In this document: positions 53,205-61,419 of the stretch, one piece after another
How the letters are laid out: every line of letters starts with the position of its first letter
Numbering within the stretch: the stretch's first letter is position 1
DNA from: Shewanella sp. c952
Lineage (GTDB): Bacteria > Pseudomonadota > Gammaproteobacteria > Enterobacterales > Shewanellaceae
Reading direction: 5' to 3'
NCBI RefSeq assembly: GCF_019654975.1
Contig: NZ_BPEW01000008.1
Location: 62,001-126,000, forward strand
Length of the DNA: 64,000 nt
The notes under the pieces: model-generated
The model's input: the letters and a program-made list of their open reading frames with translations, nothing else
What the model was told of the DNA's origin: nothing
Database searches by the model: none
Program-made: the position numbers and the translations under genes

Positions 53205-53756
53205 ATGACGACTGAAAAAGAGCAAAGATTACGAGACAAACTACTGCCAGAGATTGAAGAGTTTAAGCATGCTCGTTCAACCCTGCAGCTTGCAACACAA
53301 GACGCGAGTGGTATTCCAAACGCAAGTTACGCACCATTTGCATTGGCCGATGATGGCTTTTACATTTTAGTCAGTGAGCTTGCTCGTCATGGTACGAATC
53401 TAAAAGCCTCAAACATCTTGTCGGTGATGCTTGTTGAAGACGAAAATGAAGCCAAAAGTGTTTTCGCCCGCAAGCGCTTAACCTTTGATGCTACTGCTGA
53501 ACTGGTCGATCGTGATAGCGACACTTTTACAAAAGGGGTGGCGGCACTCTCTGGCCGTTTTGGTGAGATGATTGATAACCTCGCTGGCCTAACAGACTTC
53601 AACCTATTTAAGCTCAATCCCCATCAAGGGCTCTATGTCAAAGGCTTTGGTCAGGCATTTAGCCTATCTGGTACTGAGTTGCTTGATGTGGATTGGAAGC
53701 GCGACGGCCATCACGGCAGCCCCAAAGCGGAGCTTGCTGACACGACAGCATCTTAA
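53205..53756 (+). CDS. hutZ: HutZ, heme utilisation protein (flavin-fold)
   Basis: A 183-residue protein of the HugZ/HutZ family, related to pyridoxamine-phosphate oxidase split barrels. HutZ oxidatively degrades heme in vitro. Conserved features are NASYAPFALADDGFYILVSELARHGTNL and the C-terminal HPHQ-type heme-binding region LNPHQGLYVKGFGQAF, followed by a late KRDGHHG. It works under oxygen, complementing HutW, which is the anaerobic route. AAGAGA lies upstream of the ATG. Confidence 0.94.
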   Translation: MTTEKEQRLRDKLLPEIEEFKHARSTLQLATQDASGIPNASYAPFALADDGFYILVSELARHGTNLKASNILSVMLVEDENEAKSVFARKRLTFDATAELVDRDSDTFTKGVAALSGRFGEMIDNLAGLTDFNLFKLNPHQGLYVKGFGQAFSLSGTELLDVDWKRDGHHGSPKAELADTTAS

Positions 53757-53876
53757 TTGTAAAAATGTAGCAGCTTAAATAAATCTAGCTGTTTGCACTC
53801 TTTCACATAATCATTACCCGCTACTTAGCGGGTTTTGTTATTCTACTCTCGTTCACATCTAACTTAGGACACTGCC

Positions 53877-55757
53877 TTGAGCCAACAAGCATCTTCTGTC
53901 TCAACTGGAACATCCGAGACTAATGCGCCTAATAAGACGCCGCTAGAAACTGCCAGCCTAACCCCACCGGTTAGTCTCCGCGCGGTTTTGCCATGGATTG
54001 GTGCTTTTTTAAAACCTTACCGCGCTAAAGTTATTGCGGCGATTATCTTCTTGTTTATCGGCTCTTTAGCTTGGCTTTCACTCGGACAAGGTGTCCGTTT
54101 GATGGTTGACGAAGGCTTTTTACAAGACAATGGATCGCGTCTTAACGAAATTATTTTATTGGTGGTCGCAATAACGGCCTTGAGTAGCAGCGCGATATTT
54201 TGCCGCTTTTATCTGATGACCTGGCTAGGCGAGCGTGTAAGCGCCGATATTCGGCTTAAAGTTTATGACCACCTATTAAAGTTATCGCCGGGATTCTACG
54301 CCAAGCTCAGAACCGGTGAAGTGATCTCCCGTTTTACTGCCGACTCCACATTGCTGCAATCAGTGGTCGGACAAAGTTTATCTATGGCACTGCGCGCCAG
54401 TGTGACCGTGATTGGTGGCATCGTTATGATGGCTATCACCAGTCTTAAGATGACAGGCTTAGTGCTATTGGCGGTTCCTATGGTGCTGGGGCCAATCTTC
54501 TTTTTTGGCCGTAAGGTGCGTGACTTGTCCCGCAAAAGCCAAGACAAAGTAGGCGACTTGGGCGCTTATGTCGATGAAACCTTACATGAAATCCATACCG
54601 TTCAATCCTACTCCCATGAAGATAGAGACCGTGCGTTATTTGGTGAGCGTGTCGAGTCTGTCATGGATGCAGCCAAAGGGCGTATCAAGTATCGCTCTAT
54701 TCTTATCTCGTTGGTGATGTTCTTAAGTATTCTAGCCATTGCGCTGGTGACTTGGGTGGGCGCCCATGATGTGATGAATGGCAGTATCACCGGTGGTGAA
54801 TTATCCGCCTTTATGTTTTATGCGGTGATGGTCGCGGGGTCAGTGGCAACGATCAGTGAAGTGATTGGCGAGATACAGCGAGCTGCAGGTGCGACAGAGA
54901 GATTGATTGAACTGGTTGAAACACCGATAGATATTCCTACTGTGGCTGAGCCATTGTCTTTGCCTGGGGTGGTAAAAGGTGAACTCGCGTTAAAACAGGT
55001 GCGGTTTGCTTACAGTAATATCCGTGAGGGTGGCATAGAAGAGCAGGGCGAAGATGAAGTCATCCGTGGACTTAATATTCACATTAAACCGGCTGAGCGA
55101 GTTGCCCTCGTCGGTGCCAGCGGCGCAGGCAAGAGTACATTATTTGAATTACTGCAGCGCTTTTACGTGCTTAACAGCGGTAGCATTGAGCTTGACGGCG
55201 TTGATATCTCAAAGCTATGTCCGCAAACCCTCAGACAGCAATATGCATTAGTGCCGCAAGAGTCGGTTATTTTTGCAACCAGTGTGCTCGAAAATGTGCG
55301 ATACGGGCGACTGGACGCGAGTGAGGCGGAGGTAAAGCAAGCTTGCATTGCTGCCAGAGCCGATGAGTTTATTACTGAATTTAGTGATGGTTACAACACC
55401 TACCTTGGTGAGCGCGGTGTGCGTTTATCTGGCGGGCAAAAGCAACGAATAGCCATTGCGCGAGCCATATTAGCGGATAGGCCAATTTTATTGCTCGATG
55501 AAGCAACTAGCGCACTTGATGCCATTAGTGAGCAAAAGGTAAAGCAAGCGCTTGATAGCTTAATGGTTAACAAAACAACGTTAATCATTGCCCATCGTCT
55601 ATCAACGGTTATAAATGCCGACCGGATCTTGGTGCTGGATAAAGGCCAGCTGGTCGCCAGTGGCACCCACAATGAATTAATGCAAAGCAGTGAGCTGTAT
55701 CGTGAATTTGCCAGTTTACAGCTATTGACTGAAGACGTTACCGCCGCAACGAGTTAA
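53877..55757 (+). CDS. ABC exporter half-transporter, MsbA/BmrA-like
   Basis: A 626-residue protein with a TTG start (53877) and AGGAC upstream. Six membrane helices (about 35-330) precede an ATPase with Walker A LVGASGAGKSTLFELL, signature LSGGQKQRIAIARAI and Walker B ILLLDEATSALDA, plus the switch His in IIAHRLSTV. As a half-transporter it should work as a homodimer. It lies 120 bases after hutZ with its own promoter, so membership of the heme locus is uncertain. Substrate unknown; lipids or toxic compounds are usual. Confidence 0.9.
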   Translation: MSQQASSVSTGTSETNAPNKTPLETASLTPPVSLRAVLPWIGAFLKPYRAKVIAAIIFLFIGSLAWLSLGQGVRLMVDEGFLQDNGSRLNEIILLVVAITALSSSAIFCRFYLMTWLGERVSADIRLKVYDHLLKLSPGFYAKLRTGEVISRFTADSTLLQSVVGQSLSMALRASVTVIGGIVMMAITSLKMTGLVLLAVPMVLGPIFFFGRKVRDLSRKSQDKVGDLGAYVDETLHEIHTVQSYSHEDRDRALFGERVESVMDAAKGRIKYRSILISLVMFLSILAIALVTWVGAHDVMNGSITGGELSAFMFYAVMVAGSVATISEVIGEIQRAAGATERLIELVETPIDIPTVAEPLSLPGVVKGELALKQVRFAYSNIREGGIEEQGEDEVIRGLNIHIKPAERVALVGASGAGKSTLFELLQRFYVLNSGSIELDGVDISKLCPQTLRQQYALVPQESVIFATSVLENVRYGRLDASEAEVKQACIAARADEFITEFSDGYNTYLGERGVRLSGGQKQRIAIARAILADRPILLLDEATSALDAISEQKVKQALDSLMVNKTTLIIAHRLSTVINADRILVLDKGQLVASGTHNELMQSSELYREFASLQLLTEDVTAATS

Positions 55758-55776
55758 CCGTGTCATAGTGTGGATT

Positions 55777-55806
55777 AAAAAGGGCGAGTTAATTCGCCCT
55801 TTTTTA
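55777..55806 (+). terminator. Rho-independent terminator after the ABC exporter gene
   Basis: AGGGCGA (55781-55787) and TCGCCCT (55794-55800) with a 6-base loop and a T-run to 55805. A matching A-run lies in front of the stem. Confidence 0.88.
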
Positions 55807-55998
55807 TATTGAGAGTTAGCGGGTTAGATTGTTAACGTGAAGATTGCTTGGACGATAAGATAGAAACGTAGCTAGAAAGCCAAGTCGCAGGTTAGCATTA
55901 AACATATTAAGATAAATTTGCGGCCATAGTGAACTATATTCTGGTCGTTAACGTACTGAATCAATGTTGTTTACTATCACTCTCTTGAGGGCTTATCT

Positions 55999-56511
55999 AT
56001 GCGATTTTACTTAGTGTTATCGATGTTGTTTTTGTCAGCTTGTACTAGCCTACCAAAAGGCATAGAGCCGGTTGATGATTTTGAGCTACCTAAGTATCTC
56101 GGCACTTGGTATGAGATCGCAAGACTCGACCATAGTTTTGAGCGCGGCATGACTCAAGTGACGGCTAATTACGAGATGCGTGAAGATGGCGGTGTTAAGG
56201 TGACTAATCGCGGTTTTAAAACCGACGAGCAAGTGTGGGATAGCGCCGATGGCAAAGCGTTCTTTGTTGATGAGACTAACATTGGTCATTTAAAGGTGTC
56301 ATTTTTTGGACCATTTTACGGCTCTTATGTGGTGTATGAATTGGATAAAGAGGGCTATCAGTACGCTTTTATCACCAGTTACAACCGCGATTACCTGTGG
56401 TTTTTATCTAGAACGCCAGAGGTAACTGAGGAACTTAAACAGCAGTTTATCGAGCAGGCTAAGCAGTTAGGTTTTGCTATGGATGAGATTATTTGGGTCA
56501 AACAATCTTAG
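55999..56511 (+). CDS. blc: Blc, outer-membrane lipocalin
   Basis: A 170-residue lipoprotein (MLFLSACTS, Cys at about 15) with the lipocalin signature KYLGTWYEIARLDHSFERG (about 32-50) and the second conserved block GPFYGSYVVYEL. It ends with TSYNRDYLWFLSRTP and a C-terminal helix. Bacterial lipocalins such as E. coli Blc bind lysophospholipids and may repair or carry membrane lipids under stress. It is transcribed alone. Confidence 0.94.
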   Translation: MRFYLVLSMLFLSACTSLPKGIEPVDDFELPKYLGTWYEIARLDHSFERGMTQVTANYEMREDGGVKVTNRGFKTDEQVWDSADGKAFFVDETNIGHLKVSFFGPFYGSYVVYELDKEGYQYAFITSYNRDYLWFLSRTPEVTEELKQQFIEQAKQLGFAMDEIIWVKQS

Positions 56512-57194
56512 GTATTACTGCTAGCGGCGTATAATTTCAGTAATCAAACTTCGTTTAATTCAAGTCGTGGTGCTTCGCCCATTCTCGTAATCAAGAGTCG
56601 AGCCAAGGGGCAAAGCGCTTGTGCCCCTTTTGCCTCATTGTTATAAAAGAAGCCCCCAGCGCCTTGGCGAAGCTGTTTTCCTTGTTCTTATCCGAAGTAG
56701 CCTAACACTTCCGATGAAATATCTGATAGGCAGGACATCTGAATGTCTTGAAGTGCATGGATGCACCGGAAAGACCGTGTGGGCTTGCCGCTTATTTCTT
56801 CAATGCACTTCGGCAACTCCGGTGGGGGAGTTAGTGTTGTTGGTTGGCAAAGGGGTGGGGGTTTAGTTCGGCATTTTTAAATTGAAAACCTTTATGCTGA
56901 ATGATTACGCTTCTCGAAAGCAGTGTAGATATGGCTGATGCTTTTGGTTTCAGGAGGGAAATCGTAGTGGTTAAGCAAATTGATGGTTTACCCTAATTAT
57001 TTAGTCCTCTTTTTCTCCGGTTGAGATTATGGGGGCTGGCTGCAACATGAGAAATAAGCCTTTACTGCAATTACTTAGTGGTGCTAGGTTTGAGCTTGCT
57101 CAATAAGCAGCTTATGCCTTTGCAGGCAGCAGAGCGCATAACTATAAAGAGGTTTTATTTTTACTCTAGTTGTCGACAAGGAAGTTAATATCAA
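56512..57194. other. Hairpin-rich non-coding region
   Basis: About 680 bases without a supported gene. It holds a strong hairpin with a T-run (AAGGGGCA at 56605-56612, TGCCCCTT at 56622-56629), which may end blc transcripts, then two small perfect hairpins in a row (GACAT-CTGA-ATGTC at 56734-56747 and GTGCAT-GG-ATGCAC at 56753-56766). Frames such as 56621-56866 lack a ribosome site and protein-like composition. The spaced hairpins look like a repeat element or decayed sequence. Confidence 0.5.
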
Positions 57195-57851
57195 ATGAAG
57201 TTCACTATTATAGTTTTTTTAGTTTTACTGTCTCTACCTGCATTTGCAGGTAAATACTCTGGCTGTGAAGATCCACAGTACAAAGCTTATGTAGCCAAAA
57301 GATTAGCGTTCTATGAAAAACTCGATAAAGAACGTTATGACAAGGCGTTGAATAAACTAGATGATAGTCCATTTGAAAGTATGGGGGGGTCAGAAAAAAG
57401 CCTCTTTTTAAATTCGAACATTGTTCTCAGTGCAAGATTTGATTCTAAAGACGTTGCATTAAAAAACATCAATAGAATTGAATTGGTTCGGGAGGATATG
57501 CCTTTTTATGCTAAGTCAGGTGATATTCCACACTTAGTTAATATTGCACGAGGTTGGATGGCATTGAATGAAGGTGATGAAAAAGCAGCAATTGATTATT
57601 TACTCGATTCAACTAATACAACAGGATCACCCGTATTAGGTAGTTTCGGTCCTGATAAGACTTTAATCAGGGTTTTATATCAGCAAGGTCACAATGATGC
57701 AGTTCTAGAATACTTGAAGTCTTCGGAATCATTCTGGAATACCGAAAGTGCTAAAACCTACATTGAAGTTTGGCGTAAAATGATAAAAAATAATTGTGCT
57801 ATTCAGTTTCAATTCTATGACACGACTTCGATAAAAGAGCTGGGGTTGTAG
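57195..57851 (+). CDS. Hypothetical secreted protein
   Basis: A 218-residue protein with a signal peptide (IIVFLVLLSLPAFAG), AGGAAG upstream of its ATG, and a helical body with possible repeats (LVNIARGWMALNEGDEKAAIDYLL) suggestive of tetratricopeptide-like helices. Two Cys remain in the mature part (SGCEDP near the start, NNCAIQ near the end). I do not recognise the family. It lies next to the hairpin-rich region and is more AT-rich than its neighbours, which might point to later acquisition. Confidence 0.62.
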   Translation: MKFTIIVFLVLLSLPAFAGKYSGCEDPQYKAYVAKRLAFYEKLDKERYDKALNKLDDSPFESMGGSEKSLFLNSNIVLSARFDSKDVALKNINRIELVREDMPFYAKSGDIPHLVNIARGWMALNEGDEKAAIDYLLDSTNTTGSPVLGSFGPDKTLIRVLYQQGHNDAVLEYLKSSESFWNTESAKTYIEVWRKMIKNNCAIQFQFYDTTSIKELGL

Positions 57852-57927
57852 TCGCTTAAAAATAAAGATAGGTCGTACGGCTGATTAAAGAGATGGCAGC
57901 TGTAAAGTTGAAAGGCAATTATACGAA

Positions 57928-57957
57928 AAAGGGAGCCATAGGCTCCCTTTATTTTTT
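57928..57957. terminator. Bidirectional terminator
   Basis: AAAGGGAGCC (57928-57937), an ATA loop and GGCTCCCTTT (57941-57950), followed by ATTTTTTAC on the plus strand and a T-run on the minus strand. It separates the secreted protein gene from the convergent acyl-CoA ligase gene. Confidence 0.9.
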
Positions 57958-57983
57958 ACTCAAAAACTTAACTCAAATCTAAC

Positions 57984-59582
57984 TTACTTACGCAGTTCTC
58001 TGCGCAGGATCTTCCCAACGGTTGATTTTGGGAGGGCGTCGACAAAGGTGATGTGCTTAGGCACTTTGTAAGCGGTAAGTTGCTCGCGGCAATAGCTGTC
58101 GATGGTTGTCTTGGCTTGCTCGTGATCCATATTGCTGTCACTGAGTACGATTACTGCTTTTACCGCTTCGCCGCTGCGCTCATCTTCGACACCGATGACG
58201 GCGCATTCAAGCACCGCTTCATGGTTTGATAGCACATCTTCAACTTCATTAGGGTAAACGTTAAAGCCTGAGACGATGATCATATCCTTTTTTCGGTCGA
58301 CAATTTTGTGGTAACCGTCATCTGTAGCTAAGGCAATATCGCCGGTTTTAAAGTAGCCGTCGCTGGTCATCACCTTGGCGGTCTCATCAGGATTATTCCA
58401 GTAACCTAACATCACTTGCGGGCCAAAGACTGCTAGTTCGCCAGTTTCGCCATTGGGTACTTCTTTATCATCCATATCTAAGATTTTTACGTGAGTGCCA
58501 AGTACGGGTTTACCTATAGTACCTAGTTGCTCAAGCCCTGGGGCATTGAGTGAAACTACCGGTGATGTTTCCGATAAGCCGTAACCTTCTGAGATGGTGC
58601 AACCTGTAGTTTGTTGCCAAATGTTGGCTGCGGCTTGGGTGAGTGCTGTGCCGCCAGAGATGGTGACTTTTAGGTGACTAAAATCCAATGCCTTAAACTC
58701 AGGTTGATGGCAGAGACCGACAAATAAGGTGTTGAGACCCGCAAAACCAGTGAATGGATACTGCGCTAGGGCTTTAATAAGTCCTGAAATATCACGCGGA
58801 TTTGGAATAAGTACTGAGCAACCACCGCGTTCATAATAGAGCACCAAATTAACCATAAAGGCGTAGATGTGATACACAGGGAGCGGCGCGACAAATATCT
58901 CTTCCCCTTCTACTAAACGATCGCCTAAGCGGGACTTTATCTGCATTGCATTGGCAAGTAGATTGCCATGAGTCAGCATTGCGCCTTTGGATAGACCCGT
59001 GGTGCCACCTGTATATTGCAGCGCGGCGATTTGCCCTGGAACACTAATCACTGGCGCGTAGCTGAGATTTTCGCCTGCCGCAAGCACGTCACAAAAGGAT
59101 ACGGTTGCAAATGGCACTTCAGGTTGTGGCTGTGGTGCAATTAAGTCCATCGCATGGGTTGAGATAACCGTTTCTATGCCAGTGTTAGCGACCACTTCGG
59201 TAAGCGTTGGCAGCAAGTCTGATAACACTACTAGGGCTTTAGCACCTGAGTCATTGAACTGGTGGATAAGCTCGCGCTGGGTGTAGAGTGGGTTAGTGTT
59301 CACTAACACCATGCCAGCCTTGATAGCACCGTAAGCGGCAATTACAAACTGGGTAATGTTAGGCAGTTGAATCGCGACTCTATCGCCTTGCACTAGATTA
59401 GTCTCTTGCTGCAGATAAGCGGCAAATTGACGCGAGTAGCGGTTAATTTCGTTGAAGGTTGTCTCTTGGCCTAAGCAGGAGTATGCGGCTTTATCACCGT
59501 ATCTAGCACTAGCAAGCTCTATCAGATCGTTAAGCGATGCGTAGCGTGAAAGGTCTAGTGTTGAGTCTGAATCATATGCCAT
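57984..59582 (-). CDS. Long-chain fatty acid-CoA ligase-like AMP-binding enzyme
   Basis: A 532-residue ANL-superfamily enzyme, close in layout to FadD. It would form acyl-AMP from a fatty acid and ATP, then acyl-CoA. Motifs are YTGGTTGLSKGAMLTHGNL (AMP binding, about 195), the GYGLSETSPV block, and the FACL signature DGYFKTGDIALATDDGYHKIVDRKKDMI, ending in KSTVGKILRREL with the catalytic Lys. It is slightly shorter than E. coli FadD. The ATG at 59582 is the only good start. Chain length preference is unknown. Confidence 0.9.
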   Translation of the reverse strand: MAYDSDSTLDLSRYASLNDLIELASARYGDKAAYSCLGQETTFNEINRYSRQFAAYLQQETNLVQGDRVAIQLPNITQFVIAAYGAIKAGMVLVNTNPLYTQRELIHQFNDSGAKALVVLSDLLPTLTEVVANTGIETVISTHAMDLIAPQPQPEVPFATVSFCDVLAAGENLSYAPVISVPGQIAALQYTGGTTGLSKGAMLTHGNLLANAMQIKSRLGDRLVEGEEIFVAPLPVYHIYAFMVNLVLYYERGGCSVLIPNPRDISGLIKALAQYPFTGFAGLNTLFVGLCHQPEFKALDFSHLKVTISGGTALTQAAANIWQQTTGCTISEGYGLSETSPVVSLNAPGLEQLGTIGKPVLGTHVKILDMDDKEVPNGETGELAVFGPQVMLGYWNNPDETAKVMTSDGYFKTGDIALATDDGYHKIVDRKKDMIIVSGFNVYPNEVEDVLSNHEAVLECAVIGVEDERSGEAVKAVIVLSDSNMDHEQAKTTIDSYCREQLTAYKVPKHITFVDALPKSTVGKILRRELRK

Positions 59583-59771
59583 CGAGAAACCTTAGCTAAT
59601 TATTATGGATTAGTAAAAATCAAACAGGTGTTTAGATTAGTGCGATTAACACCATAAGGTCAATGGTGGATCTTGAAATAAATTGTTTCATGCATCTGAG
59701 TATGGCGGTGAGCTATCACTTTGTCATGGTTAGACTTTTTACTCTATTTGGGCGCTAGCTCGATAAAAGAA

Positions 59772-59802
59772 GAAAGGCAAAGCTAATAACGCTTTGCCTT
59801 TC
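59772..59802 (-). terminator. Terminator after ccoG
   Basis: GAAAGGCAAAGC (59772-59783) and GCTTTGCCTTTC (59791-59802) form a 12-bp stem, followed on the minus strand by TTCTTTTATC. Confidence 0.8.
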
Positions 59803-59825
59803 ACTACTCGCTCAAGCGGTTGAGG

Positions 59826-61283
59826 CTAGATCGGGCTAAAGAAACTGGAGTTTTGCGTTACCTGGCTATGGCTGTGCTGCTCGGCGACCACAAAGGTAAT
59901 TTCACTGCGGCTTTTATCAAGCGCGTTGAGATTGGCTGACACGGTAACTGGGTAGTCCAGCTGCTCGCCAGCCTCAATTAATACTCGTGATTTTCCTGCG
60001 AGTTGGTAGCTGCTATTACCCGATACGTATATTTGATAATGACGCGCCTGTTGAGTTTTGTTGCGGATTTTTAAGGTAAAACTGTTCTCGATAGCATCGG
60101 TGAGCGTTTCACGGTAAAGGGTTTGTCTATCACGAATAACATTTAGCTCAATGGCTGAGCGGTTACTGATGTCAAACCCAATCACAGTCAGCATGATCAA
60201 TGCGGCGATACCATAGCCTAGGAATTTGTAGGACTCGTAAAAAGGCACGGCTTTATCGACTAGCTCATTTTCGCTGGCATAGCTGATGAGATCAGGTTTA
60301 TAACCGAACTTCTCCATGGTTTGATTACACGCATCGACGCAAGCACCACAGTTAATACATTCGTACTGTAGGCCATTACGAATATCAATGCCGGTAGGGC
60401 AAACATCCACACACAGGTTACAGTCTACACAGTCGCCTAAGTCCGTTTGTTGTTTACGTTTACGTGGGCCACGGCTTTCGCCACGAGCGGCATCATAGGT
60501 GACGGTCTTGGTATTTGCGTCAAACATCACAGACTGAAAGCGGGCGTAAGGGCAGCAGTGTAGGCACATCTGCTCGCGCATCCAGCCCGCATTTAAGTAA
60601 GTACAAATTGCAAAGAACCATACCCAGGTGGCGATCCAAAAACTGGCGTCGAAAGTCAAAATGTCTAAATACAACTCTCGAGCAGGAATAAAGTAAGCGA
60701 TAAAGCCACAGCCGGTAAGTAGAGCAATTGCACCCCAAGCTAAGTGTTTGCTGATGCGCTTGCTCGCCTTTTGTAAGCTCATTGGTGCTTTGTCTAGGGC
60801 CGAACGTTTGTTGCTACTGCCCTCTATACGCTCTTCAACCCAAACGAACATAAATGTCCAAGCGGTTTGTGGACATAGGTAACCACACCAGACTCTGCCC
60901 CAAAATACCGTCGCAAAAAACAGTAAGAAAGCGGCTGCAATAAATACCCAAGCGAGAATAGTAAAGTCTTGCGGCCATAAAGTGGTGCCAAAGAAGATAA
61001 ACTGCTGCTCACTAATATTGAACAAGATAGCTTGCCTGCCTTGATAGGAGATAAAGGGCAGTAGGAAAAATAGCGCCACTAGAAGGCTATTCATTCCAGT
61101 TCTAATACGTTGAAAGTATCCCTTTTGCTGGCGGATATGAATTTTGCCACTGGTTTGGCTGTCGATCTGCTTAATAGGAATACGCTGACTTGTTAGTGGG
61201 CTGCTCTTAGCCACGTTGCTGTTCTCTACTGCACTGCTGTTACTATTGCTATTTAACATTGGCTTCTCTATAGACACTGACAT
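59826..61283 (-). CDS. ccoG: CcoG, cytochrome c oxidase copper-assembly reductase
   Basis: CcoG (RdxA/FixG family) is a membrane Fe-S protein needed for cbb3-type oxidase assembly, reported to reduce Cu(II) for the catalytic site. The 485-residue protein has about five membrane helices and two ferredoxin motifs, CVDCNLCVDVCP and CINCGACVDACNQ, with earlier Cys pairs CGYLCPQTAW and CLHCCPYARF. A C-terminal periplasmic Ig-like domain follows. The start is 61283, or 61259 (MLNSN) which has a better ribosome site (GAGAAG). No ccoNOPQ gene is adjacent here, and the promoter looks sigma54-dependent. Confidence 0.92.
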   Translation of the reverse strand: MSVSIEKPMLNSNSNSSAVENSNVAKSSPLTSQRIPIKQIDSQTSGKIHIRQQKGYFQRIRTGMNSLLVALFFLLPFISYQGRQAILFNISEQQFIFFGTTLWPQDFTILAWVFIAAAFLLFFATVFWGRVWCGYLCPQTAWTFMFVWVEERIEGSSNKRSALDKAPMSLQKASKRISKHLAWGAIALLTGCGFIAYFIPARELYLDILTFDASFWIATWVWFFAICTYLNAGWMREQMCLHCCPYARFQSVMFDANTKTVTYDAARGESRGPRKRKQQTDLGDCVDCNLCVDVCPTGIDIRNGLQYECINCGACVDACNQTMEKFGYKPDLISYASENELVDKAVPFYESYKFLGYGIAALIMLTVIGFDISNRSAIELNVIRDRQTLYRETLTDAIENSFTLKIRNKTQQARHYQIYVSGNSSYQLAGKSRVLIEAGEQLDYPVTVSANLNALDKSRSEITFVVAEQHSHSQVTQNSSFFSPI

Positions 61284-61303
61284 TGTTCACTCAGGATCTA
61301 TAT

Positions 61304-61319
61304 AGCAAGCATTAGGCCA
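61304..61319 (-). promoter_or_regulatory. Sigma54 promoter upstream of ccoG
   Basis: On the minus strand TGGCCTAATGCTTGCT matches the -24/-12 pattern: TGGC and TTGC with the required GG-N10-GC spacing. Predicted start of transcription is near 61293, about 10 bases before the ccoG ATG at 61283, or 34 before the ATG at 61259. Confidence 0.7.
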
Positions 61320-61372
61320 TGTGTTAAGTTATTGATTAATGGTGGTTTAGTTCCTTTTTTTATCTGTTTTTG

Positions 61373-61406
61373 TCACGATATATCGATAAGTGACGATATA
61401 TCGTGA
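61373..61406 (-). promoter_or_regulatory. Paired palindromes, likely activator sites for the sigma54 promoter
   Basis: TCACGATATATCGA (61373-61386) and TGACGATATATCGTGA (61391-61406, core ACGATATATCGT perfectly palindromic) have centres 19 bases apart. They lie about 87 and 106 bases upstream of the predicted start, a normal activator distance. The same TCACGATAT half-site recurs upstream of the neighbouring activator gene. Confidence 0.7.
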
Positions 61407-61419
61407 GATTTCGGGGCGA

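Noticed and set aside
56621-56866. 81-codon frame after blc
   Set aside because: It starts inside the arm of a terminator-like hairpin, has no ribosome site and runs through two other hairpins.
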